NCBI GenBank assembly: GCA_003117195.1
Contig: BDSI01000005.1
Location: 914,857-978,856 of the forward strand
DNA: 64,000 nt
Direction of reading: 5' to 3'
Source: Eudorina sp. 2006-703-Eu-15
Lineage: Eukaryota > Chlorophyta > Chlorophyceae > Chlamydomonadales > Volvocaceae
The number at the start of each line of letters is the position of its first letter. Positions within the stretch are counted from its first letter, which is position 1. The translations under genes were made by a program, and so were the position numbers. Under the pieces are notes generated by a model. That model was not told the origin of the DNA and made no database searches. It saw only the letters and a program-made list of their open reading frames with translations. Below are positions 1-10,092 of this stretch, piece after piece.

Positions 1-472
1 TGATGGAGAGTATAGGAAATTGGTAGATATATTTATCGAGGGTGGTTGCCTCCGGCGCACGGCACCAGGTACGAGGCCCGGCTCAAGCGCCCTCCACGTG
101 TTGCAACACTGCCCGCGGGGGCCGCTGTGACGTGACCCATAAAGATTGCCCCCGTTGTGGGCTGCAACCAGCCCCTTCAAGGCGGCATGCCTTCCCACCC
201 AGCCAACTGCTGCTTGCCATTTTGGCGGGAGGGGTGTGGCATGCCTGGGTGGCATCAGGCACAGCTCTGCCCTCCCCCCCCCAAAACACTTCAGCGCAGC
301 TCATCCTTATCATCGTCTACCCATCAGCCATATCCCGTTGTCCACCACAATTACGCCCCACCTTCCGATGATGCCCCACCCCCCGCCCCACGTCCCCCGA
401 GCCAGTGCATGCTATCAACTTGTCGTCTACCCAATCGCCGTCTCCCCTCATTCACCCCAACGACGCCCTCAC

Positions 473-3400
473 ACCTTCTCCATCATGGGCCGTGTGGTGG
501 CGCCCTGGCTGGAGGCCAGCTGCCGGCCCGCCGCACTGCCCGCGATGATGCGCATGCGGCTGTGCACCTTGGACTCGAGCACATGCCGCCCCGAGGCCTT
601 GCGCTTCATGGCCGCCAGCTCCGCCTCCGCAGCCCGCTGGTGAGCCATCAGCTCCTTAACCTGGGGGTGGCGGGGTGCGGGGGAGGGGAATAGGAAATTG
701 GTAGACATATTGAAACCGCGCTGCTGCCAGAGCAAACATCCGATAGAGACTCGACTGTACCAGGATCTCCAGCGAAGTGATGACGTCAAGGCAGGGGGGT
801 TTAGGGGAATTGGTAGACATTTCATACTGCCCTCAGGTAGGGGGATGGTCCGGAGAGGGAAGAGGCCGCGCCCCCTCCCCCCTTTTAGAGGTACGAGCCT
901 CAACGGACCGCAGCAAAGGAGGATCTCGCAGTGGGCTAGCGGTCCGGCCATGGCCGCCCCCTGGAGGAGCTGGAGGAGCTGGAGGAGCCCCGAGGCCGCT
1001 CCTCCCAGCACCTGCTGCTCTCAGCTCCACAGCTGCACGCAGCCCCGCCCCACCCCGCCCCGGCCCTCCCCCTGCAAACCCCTCAAGAGACAGCTGCTCC
1101 CGACACACAACCCCGGCACCCCCATGTTCCCCTCCGCGCCGCACTCCATGCTGCTCCGCTCCATGTACCCGTACCCGCCCCTCACAGAACCGCCCCGCCC
1201 CGCTCCCCGCCCCGCTCCCGCCCCTAACCTCGCACCTTGTGGGGTTTATAAAGTCGTCTCAGGAGGGCCTCCTGCTGCTCCATGTCGATCCCGCTGGCTC
1301 CGCCGCTGCCGCCCCACGCCACACCCACGTCCCGCTCCTCGCCCTCCTCCTCCTCCTCGTCGTCGCCAAACTCATCAGCCGCGGCCGCCGCGGGCGCCGC
1401 CGCGGTCCCCGGCTTCGCGCCCTGCGCCGCCACCACCGCCGCGCTCCCTTTCCCCTTCCCGGCCAGCTGCTGCTGCTGCTGTTTCGGCTGCTGCTGCTGC
1501 TTCGCCTTCTTCGGATCCTTCTTCTTCCTGATCACCCCGAGCTCCTGCATGAGCGACGGCCGGCCCCGGGCTCCGAGCTCGTCCAGGCCCCACTCCACCT
1601 CCTCATCCGCAATGGGATCTTTCCCCGGCAGGGGCCGCCGCCCCCGGTCAGCAGCCATGTAATCGTCCTCCTCCTCCTCGTCATCCTCGTCGTACAAGCT
1701 TGTACGGCCGCGGCGTGACGTCGGCGCGGGCACCGGCGCCGCGGCGCGGCGACTTGGGCCGGCGGCGGCGCCGCTAGCGGCCCTCCGTGCACCCCTGCCA
1801 TCTTCCTCCTCGTCGTACAGTCCCTCCCCGTCACTGTCGTCGTCGTACACCAATCCGTTGTCGTCATCCAGGTCCGCGAGGAATGCGAGTGGGTCGTCGT
1901 CGTCGTCATCGCCGCCGCGGCGGGCTTTGCGGCGGCTGGCGGCGGCGGCGTCGCCGCCGCCGGTCCCCGGCGCGCGGCGCGTCGCGACGCGGCCCTGGTC
2001 GTCGAACTCGACGACTTCCTGCGCGCGGAGCAACCGACCCGTGGGGCGGCAGCCAATGAGACGGACGACCCACGGGTCGCCACCGAACCACGCGGCTGCG
2101 GCGCGTGCCATCTGTCCCACAAACGCCCACAGTCCCACAAACGCCCAGGGTACCCATCTGACAAAGACCAATCTGCATCCGGGTCCGCTGCAAATTTGAA
2201 TCAAATCCTAAATTTGACAGCTGTACGTCCTGTTCCAAATTAGCCCTACGGTTGCTTGGCATGTGTTTGCCGGTCCAGGCATCTACATCACTAATCGCCG
2301 CCGTCAATGTCGGGATATGCAGTAGTAGTATCGTTACCGTGTGAATAGGCCTCCGGCGTTCCGGGCCTTATGTCGAAGGTTACCGTACATGACACCTTCT
2401 GCCATTCCCACACCGCACCCATATCACGGATATGATAAATGCTCATGCACCAGCCCCCATCGCCCTGGCCCCGGCATCCCGGGCTCCCCCGGTCGTCGTT
2501 CGAATCATGACCCGGCTGTGTCGTACCGTGGATCCATCCGCCTCCAGGTTGAATTCAAAGTACTGCTGCTGCCCGCTCTGCTCGAGCGCCATCTCCTCCG
2601 CCTCGCCCTCCCCCACGTCCAGGTCGTCCGGGTCCACCCAGTCCCGCTTGCGCCGCACTGACAGGGCAGGGCAGGGCAGGGCAGGGCAGGGCAGGGCAGG
2701 GAAAGGGGGGTGAGGAAGGGTAATAACTGAAAACGAGCTTGGGTCGATAGGGAATGGGTGTAGACTGGGGCTGGCGGGATTCCGGGTATATCGCTCGCGG
2801 GGCACAACGCGCCACAAACGGTGTGTTATAACCCGCCACAACGCGTGTGTGAGCGCCGGCGGACGACAGGGAAAGAGATGGGACTCAGCGGGCACACAAC
2901 CGCAGGGATGAAAGGTACAGGGAGTTCATCCTCATCCACCCCTCCGGCCCTCGGGTGTAGCCACCAGACGGTCGTGTCTTTAGATAAGAGACCCGCCCGC
3001 CTGACGGTTGTGTGGATGAGGCGCCCATGGCGCAGACCCCTCGGGACACCTCGCTTCGCACGCCCACCTGACTTGGCCATCTGCTCCCTCCGCGCCGCCC
3101 CCTCCGCCGCAGTCCTGGCCTTCCGCTCCGCGTCGTGCTCCTCCCGACCTGCAGCATGTGCACGTTCGAGGTATGTGTGTGTAAAAGGAAACTGAGCCGC
3201 GAAAAGCAAAGTTTAGCGTAACAGTCGATGCAGGCGACGAAAGTAGATGTAGGGTGGTGGGTGTTTGGTGGGTGGGTGTGTGGGGGCGTGGCGTTTCTTG
3301 AGATGAACGGGTTTTGGCTGGAGGGTGATACGCTGGTAACAGGAACGCCGCGAGCCAGCCCAGGAATCGGGTGCAGTACAGTGCCGTACACACCCCCACA

Positions 3401-4678
3401 TAGAGCGCCGAGAGGCGCGCGGGTGCGGGGCGAGGCGGCGTTAAAAAAACAGACAGGAAATCGGTAGTCAACATAATGCAGACACATTGCAGCTGTGGCG
3501 ACGTGGCTCGGGACTGCCGAATGAGCCCGCGGGTCGACGGCAAGTCTGGAACATGGCTTCCGGAGTCATGAGGTTTGCGGGGGGGCCCTTGGACTTCCTG
3601 GGGGTTGTAATGAAACAGCCCAGACACACACGGCCTGAGGCGAAACGTGCCAAAGGCCCTTGAACGTGCCAAGGGGGCGCCCAAGGGCACGTCCAGTTAG
3701 CCCAAGACGCCACCAAGCTCCAGGCGGGGTGAAGGAGCGGCCACTGAAGGTCCGCCGAGGACGCGGCGCGGCGCGGCGGCGCCGGTGTCTCTCGACATCA
3801 CGCATACTCGGATAGGTGCCCCCGCTCGATATCAAACTCGGATAGATGCCCGATGCCCCCGGACCGGGATGGCCGGGTTGTACTGCGCCGTACCTTCCTC
3901 CGCGAGCCGCGCCTGCAGCAGCGACAGGCCGATGATCCCCGCCTCGCTGGACTTGTCGAAGAAGGGAGTGGCCACCGGCCGCTGGGAGGCGGGGGCCGCG
4001 GCCGCCGCCGCCATGGCTGCTGCCGCCTGGAGCTGCTTCTTCTGCTTCCGCTTATCGCGCTTGGCAACCGGCTTCCCGGCCGCGGTGGCTGAGGAGTAGG
4101 AGGAGGAGGAGCCGCCGACGGCGACCACACCCCAGCCGTCGTCCAGGAAGGCACTGCCGTCGCCGCCGCTGCTGGCGGCCGCGGCGGCCGCGGGCGAGGC
4201 GTCGGATGTGGATGGGGCGCCGGCGAAGGCGCCCTCGCGATCGAGGTCGTACAGCTGTGTAGCGCGGGTGCCGCCGGAGGTGCCGGCGTCCGCGGTGGCG
4301 GCCCCGCCGCCAGGGGTGCCGGGATGGGGTCGGCGAGGGAGGGCTGTCACCGCGCAGGTGGGTAGGGCTGCGGAGGGTCCGATTTTGGGAGGTGGTGAAG
4401 GCCAGGGAGGTCGGGGAGAAGGACAGGCGGTGTTAGCAGTTCATTGGTGTCGATGCGTCAGTGACTGGTGGTGGTGTGGCCGGGTGTGGCAGGTGGTGTC
4501 AACTTTTTCGTCCATGGGTGTGGCAACTGATATGGAAATTTCCAGTCAAACTGGTTACGTACTTCCGGTGGGCTTGGGATGACACCATACGTGCCGTTGG
4601 TGGCATGATATGCGCGGTGTTGCACCTGGGGCCGGCCGGTCTGCGGGCGGCGCCAAGGTGCCGAACTTGCACCACATT
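473..4678 (-). CDS. RsmD-type rRNA (guanine-N2) methyltransferase with long acidic N-terminal extension, 3' part beyond left edge
   Basis: Six exons agree in phase: 4627-4678, 3894-4367, 3068-3148, 2527-2657, 1236-2018, 473-660. The last ends with GT of a codon before donor gtgagg, and its intron runs off the window, so only the first ~570 residues are seen. Exon 473-660 carries the start of the RsmD methyltransferase fold: MRIIAGSAAGRQLAS followed by TRPMMEK. This is the conserved opening of enzymes that methylate G966 (E. coli numbering) of small-subunit rRNA with S-adenosylmethionine; plant and algal homologues are thought to act on organellar ribosomes. Before it lie about 530 residues of low-complexity sequence with Asp/Glu runs, Ala/Gly tracts and Gln stretches, and a charged helix (EEHDAERKART). 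Start at ATG 4678 (MWCKFGTLAPP) is an inference, because that exon is short. Catalytic motifs (NPPY-like) are outside the window. Family assignment good; exact 5' end uncertain. Confidence 0.72.
2664..2703. repeat. GGGCA pentanucleotide microsatellite
   Basis: About eight tandem copies of GGGCA lie just upstream (on the minus strand) of the acceptor of exon 2527-2657 of the RsmD-type gene, where the complementary strand supplies a C-rich tract. The same pentamer recurs at about 17876-17895. Confidence 0.85.
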
Positions 4679-5095
4679 TTCCGAGGGTTAAATTGGGAGT
4701 GTCACAATTGTTTAGGATTTGACAGATGTAGACGTTGCTTTAACGAATAAAGAAGAATAAAGAAGCATACAGTAAACTATGCTTGAATGCCTAATTATAA
4801 ACGTACACAGTCGTTATACGTGCAATTGCTGATGAGAGGTTTCCGTTATATGTCCTGCTTGAATTGTATATGTCTGAAAGTACTCAGCGACCGCCATATC
4901 AGACGTACTCAAACTGGTGGCGCCGTACAATCGAATGCAACACAGGTGGAGGTCCACCTGCTGAAGCTCCACTTTGCCTATTGCCGTCGATCTTATATCT
5001 TCGTCTCACTTATGGACGACCCAAATCATTGACGCTCTCTCAAAACTCAACTCAAACTCGTCCGGGACTGCGGAGCTTTTGTGTCGCAGCATAGC
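4679..5095. promoter_or_regulatory. Shared 5' region between divergent genes
   Basis: The RsmD-type gene (minus, ATG at 4678) and the plastid membrane protein gene (plus, ATG at 5096) are head to head with about 417 bp between start codons. The stretch is clearly more AT-rich than its surroundings, contains AATAAAGAAGAATAAAGAAG near 4745-4765, and has no convincing ORF. It is inferred to hold both 5' UTRs and a bidirectional promoter; no core element can be assigned by eye. Confidence 0.45.
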
Positions 5096-8000
5096 ATGCA
5101 GGCTGCGCTAGGCTGCCACGCACCTGTGGGTCAGATCCCCGCATACGCACGCTGGCGCACCTACACTCCGCCCTGTGCGCCAAGCAGCAGCGGTAGAGGC
5201 CCCAGCAGGCTCATTGCACAAGCAGGCAAGGACGGCAAAGAGGATAAGAGCAAACGGGCAGAGGAGAAAGCCGATTTTTCAGCGCTCTGGGCTTTGCGCG
5301 TAAAGAACTTCTTCAGCAGCCGCCGGAAGTACTTGCAGCAAGCGGAACGGACCACCGAGGATGCAGACGACAAGGCCGCTGAGGCGGAGATGGAGCGAGA
5401 GGAAGAAAAATTACGGAAAATGAGGATGGAGCTCATCGACCAGCACGCTTCCGAGCTCCGGGAAGCAGAAAAAGCTGGCGATGTGCGCGAGAACCTTGTT
5501 GCAAGCGACATCGCTCGCGCGCGGATCGACCTGTAAGTGGTAATACACCTGACAGATTCTGATCCCGGAAGCTTGCTTCCTTCCTCGCGGGGTCAGATCA
5601 CGTTGTACGACATGCAACAACCACCCGCTGCGTCGCTCCCCACGAAGCACACAACGACACAAAGCCGGAAGACGATCTCGCCCTCCCTCCCTCCCTCCCT
5701 CCATCCTGCTTCCTCACACTTCGCTGATGCCGCACCTCGCACCGGACCTTCGCCACTGGCCCGTCATTGCAGCGCAGCACATCCCCGCCCATCGCACTTT
5801 GCTGTGCTGTTAACCCCCGCCCTGCTATATGTACCCACCACCACCCGCCCCGCAGCCAAACCAGCGAACTGACCAAGGCCACGCTCGCGGTGGTCCGGGT
5901 GCGCGAGTTCCTGCGGGCGCTGCTGCTGCTGCCCTTCACGCTGACGTCAGCGGCCATGCAGTCCTGGCGCAGCCTCTTCAACTCCCAACGGTGCGCTCGG
6001 GGGCGGGGGCTCATCTCCGCCCGGGTGTCGGGCCGGGTGGCTACGGATGGGGGGGCAGGCACACGGGAACAGTGCCCGGCGGTCGCATCTTCCCTAGCGA
6101 GACGTTGGCCGTGGGGTACCGGCTGGGGATGCAGGGATGCAGTTGCCCTGGTCGGGGACAGCGCTCAGGCCGTCTCCCTAATCCCTGGACAGCAAGAACG
6201 GCACCTCGACGGCCCCACGGGCGCCGTCTGAAAGCACACACTCTCTCTCCCTTCAGCACGCTATACGGGACGGGGAAGGGGAGGCAGTGGTTCCGGAGCA
6301 GCCGGGCTTTCATGGCTGTGCGACCGCGAGCGGAGGGGGTGGCCACTGCGGCCCTCTGCTCGGGGCTCTCACGCGCAACCCCAAGTCGGCACCGGGGAGG
6401 AAGTCGGGAGGAACGGGACTCCGCGGGTTACAGCGATTGCGCTGGGCAACGATGAACCGTGCTGGGAAGGGCGGGCAGGTGGGCCGTGGGGAGGTCGATG
6501 CGGAACGGGGATTCCCGTACTGGCGGCGGGGGCCCCCGGCGGGACCTCAGTGCGGGGGCCTGGCGGGGTCTGATGGACACGGGCCTGGCGGGGTCTGATG
6601 GACACGGGCCTGGCGGGGTCTGATGGACACGGGCCTGGCGGGGTCTGATGGACACGGGCCTGGCGGGGTCTGATGGACACGGGCCTGGCGGGGTCTGATG
6701 GACACGGGCCTGGCGGGGTCTGATGGACACGGGCCTGGCGGGGTCTGATGGACACGGGCCTGGCGGGGTCTGATGGACACGGGCCTGGCGGGGTCTGATG
6801 GACACGGGCCTGGCGGGGTCTGATGGACACGGGCCTGGCGGGGTCTGATGGACACGGGCCTGGCGGGGTCTGATGGACACGGGCCTGGCGGGGTCTGATG
6901 GACACCAGGGTCCGGTCCGGACTGCGGCGATGCTGCCGACGCGCACTCGCTCCCCTAACCGGAACGTCTGTGCGATCGCCGCCCGAGGGACAGCACACCC
7001 CCTCGGCCGATACCCTGCCGGCGCTGCGGCGGCTGCGGTCCGCGGACTGAAGTGCAGTGCAGTGCCCCACACCGAATGCGCCGAGTCGAATCACGGTTAT
7101 GGCTTGGCGTCAGCCGCCGCAGCAGCGTGTAGGCAGGGGGCACCATCGTCAGTCGTCGTCACTGCATCCGGGCGGCCCCTGCTGGCGCTCCGTGCTGCGG
7201 CCCTGGATGCCGACCCGGTTCGGGCGCGGCGCTTTCTCATAACCGTACCGCCACGGCCCGCGGTCGACATCGCCCTCAGGCCTGCGCCGCGCGGCTGCCG
7301 TTGCTGCTGCTGCTGCTGTTGCGCGGACGCCGCCGGGGCGGTTGTCCTCCGTCCCGCGCAAACCCACGCAAACCTGACCGCAGTTCCGTTTCGCGGGGCC
7401 GGTTCTGACCCGCAGGTACGAGAACTTTCTGATGTCGGAGGGCGAGCGGATATGGTTCTGGCGCAACCGCATGGAGAACGAGCGCTGGTTCTGGGAGGTG
7501 CTTGTGTGGGACAGACTGCTCTTCCGTGAGTTGAAGGGGGCTGGGCCGGAGTCGGCAGTTGGGAGGCGGGAGCCGGGAGGCGACGCTCGGGTCCAGGGAA
7601 GGGTTGCAAAGTTCGTCGGCGATGGTTAAGGTGTCAGTATTGCGGTTGGGGTATGTGTTGAAGGGGCGCGGCTGCGTGAAAGCGGGAGGGTGCCAACGGA
7701 CCGGATCAGCGGGAACGCATGGGCATCCGGGGCGCCAACGTCTTGGCAACATGGACGGTCTGTAGACAGGATCCTGGGGTTGGCGCGGTTGCTTCACACG
7801 GCGACAGAGATGAAGGGCGGGGGCAGGCGGCGGCGGCGGCGGCGGCGCAACCCTTCTCCCCTGGAGCCATCCCCGGGTCACGTCCTCACACCCCACTGCT
7901 AATAATCGCTTGTCCTGCGCCGCTTTGAGATTCCTGTCGCGAACCACCTTCCCCCGCGTTGCGGTGCCCCTCCCTCTCTTGGCCTGCCTCCATGTCCGCC

Positions 8001-8300
8001 GACAATCTTCTGCTCTTGCCGGTGCCGCTGCCGGTGCTGCTGCCGCTGCTACTGCCGCTGCGACTGCTCCTGGCGGTCACAGCCATCATCGCCATCCTCT
8101 CCTACGAGTGGCTGGTGCCCAACCACTTCCTGTGGGCGGTGGTGGCGCCGGTGGCGCTGCTGGGCTGGCTGTCCGGCCGCCTCGCCACGCCTTCCACACC
8201 CGAGTTCTGGATGATCGCCTACTTTGGCTTCTACCGCAAGTGCTGGCCGGACTTCCAGGCGTGGCTGGCCACCAACCTGGGGCCCATGCTGGCCTGGTGA
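5096..8300 (+). CDS. Predicted plastid membrane protein of unknown function, 299 aa
   Basis: Four exons agree in phase: 5096-5532, 5856-5990, 7416-7525, 8083-8300 (stop TGA 8298-8300). Start chosen at ATG 5096; the frame also opens at a non-ATG codon just upstream. Residues 1-45 are Ala/Arg/Ser/Pro-rich with few acids, like a chloroplast transit peptide. Residues ~46-145 form a charged coiled coil (EMEREEEKLRKMRMELIDQH). Then come an amphipathic stretch (FLRALLLLPFTLTSAA), an aromatic-rich motif (SEGERIWFWRNRMENERWFW) and a hydrophobic C-terminal segment (FLWAVVAPVALLGWLSG) consistent with a membrane span. The WFWR...ENERWFWE motif looks conserved in type but I do not recognise the family, so no function is given. 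The 1.4-kb second intron contains a 25-bp minisatellite. A TGTAA poly(A)-type signal lies at 9861-9865. Confidence 0.75.
6556..6905. repeat. 25-bp minisatellite, 14 copies, in an intron
   Basis: Fourteen essentially identical tandem copies of a 25-bp unit (GGGCCTGGCGGGGTCTGATG plus GACAC) sit in intron 2 of the gene at 5096-8300. Because 25 is not a multiple of three, all three frames cycle through the array, which explains long but meaningless minus-strand ORFs (RPRQARVHQTPPGPC pattern). Near-identity suggests recent expansion. Confidence 0.95.
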
Positions 8301-10092
8301 ACCTGGGGCCATTGCCTTTGCGTGGTGAAGTCCCCGCTCGCGGTCGCTTGACGGGGCCACAGTGGACGGCGATCGGCGAAGGGCGCGCACGCGGTGAAGG
8401 GGGCGAGCAGCAGGTGCAGCATGTCTGGAGTGGCGGTAGCAGCCCAAGCCTCATCGCGCACCCGCCGGGACCGCGACGGGTCGGTCGTCGGCGCTGCTGC
8501 GGTGTTGCTGCGGTGTTGCGGTTGTGTGCTCCGCGGCCTCGTTCGGGACGGGGCGGGCTGTTGCAGTCCCAACGCTCACCCGGCTTCGGAGCCGGGCCGG
8601 GTGTTAAGAGGCCTTATGCCACCTGCGGCGCGAGGATCGGAGGGCCAACGACCGGAGCGAGCGTTCCGAGATGGAGGCGCCGCAGCTGGACGTTGCGCCC
8701 ACGCTGGGGCTGAGGCACAGCGCGCTGCAGTAGTCGGCTGGCCATGCCGGGGGACCTCCCCTGGAGCCGAAGGGGCGCACACCGGCCTGACTGGGTTTTG
8801 GGCGACCTGCGTCGTCCGCGGCGGACGGGATTGGTTTCCGGAGCACACGGGTTCGATCGGTTCGGGACCGGCTCTCCTTCTGAAAGGTTGTTTGCTCAGG
8901 CGGCGCGCCTGTGCACTGGGAGGCGGATATGGCGGCGGTGCTGCCGTGCAGCTGCCGATCGACGGGACTATAGGCAGGTCCGGGGGCTTTATGCAGCATG
9001 GGAAGATGGGATGCTGCGGCGGCCCGAAGTTCAGTCGCTGCGTTATTGGGTGGCGCACCTGCGGGGTGCGCCTGCTTCGGACACGCGGGCGTGTTGCGCA
9101 TGCCTTCCCTCTTGTCGATGGGGGGGGGGCTTCACGCGAGCACCCCATCACATGCCAGGTTGTACGGCACCCGGGGGTACGACCCGGTGACGAGCAAGGG
9201 GACACAGCTGCGAGGCGTCGAGCGTGCACCCGCCGTGGCAAGTGCTGGTGACGTTTGCGGCTACTGGCGGGCTCAGGCAAATCTGAATATGGAATATATG
9301 GATATAATACAGATATGTAGGGTAGACACGGGCGCGGAGGCACAATCAATAAACGCATTGGTGCTTGCGCGGGCGGGCGTGGGCGTGTTTTTGTTGTGGG
9401 CGGGAGGGCTGAGGTGGGGACTTCGATGACGTGCCACTGCTCTTCGATGCGGCGACTGGGACTGGGCAATTAGGATGGGCGCGGGGGCCTTATGTGTCTT
9501 GCGGACGGAATGCCCCTGTGGTGTGTGGATGCCCGTCCTTGGCGGGACGTTACGGTACGTTGGTTGGGATTATTCAGCTCGGATAACGGCGCCATGCCGC
9601 TTGGATGAATGCGCCCCAACCAGACCGTATGAGCCTGTGGAGGGTCAGTGGTTCCGGAGCTTTTCGACCATCCACCAAAGAGGCAGTACGGAACGCTGTG
9701 GAATCGGACCAGCTGAGCCCTGCTGCGGCGCGGCTTTCAGACCCTTTCAGACTCGCGTGGATGGGCATGCCCGCAGGGTGCGTTAGTAGTCTCATTTTAC
9801 CGTTCCGAGTCAGTATGGTGACGGAAACGATCAGTCCGCGAAATCGACTAGCGTACCACGTGTAACTGACATACTTTGTCATCGATCACCGCTTGTACGG
9901 CACTGTACTGTACTGCGGATGTGAAGAGCTGAAAATGCTCAGGAAACAAATGCTGGATGTGCCTATCTCATACTTAAGATATATTGGCATTCTGTGATTG
10001 TTCTGGGCAGATGCAAAACTGTTTTAGCGGAGCATTCAATCCTTACGCCTGACGACTTCCGTGGAACTGTTACCGACTGAGAAACACCTACC
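8301..10092. other. 3' UTR and intergenic stretch
   Basis: No supported gene. The sequence following the stop at 8300 is presumed 3' UTR of the upstream gene; the best TGTAA poly(A)-type signal is at 9861-9865, which would give a long 3' UTR of about 1.6 kb. From about 9880 the DNA becomes AT-rich, as is typical just upstream of the next first exon (10093). Confidence 0.5.

Noticed and set aside
6369..7094. Long minus-strand ORFs with a RPRQARVHQTPPGPC repeat
   Set aside because: Created by a 25-bp minisatellite cycling through all frames within an intron; several overlapping frames are equally open and none has a conserved domain.
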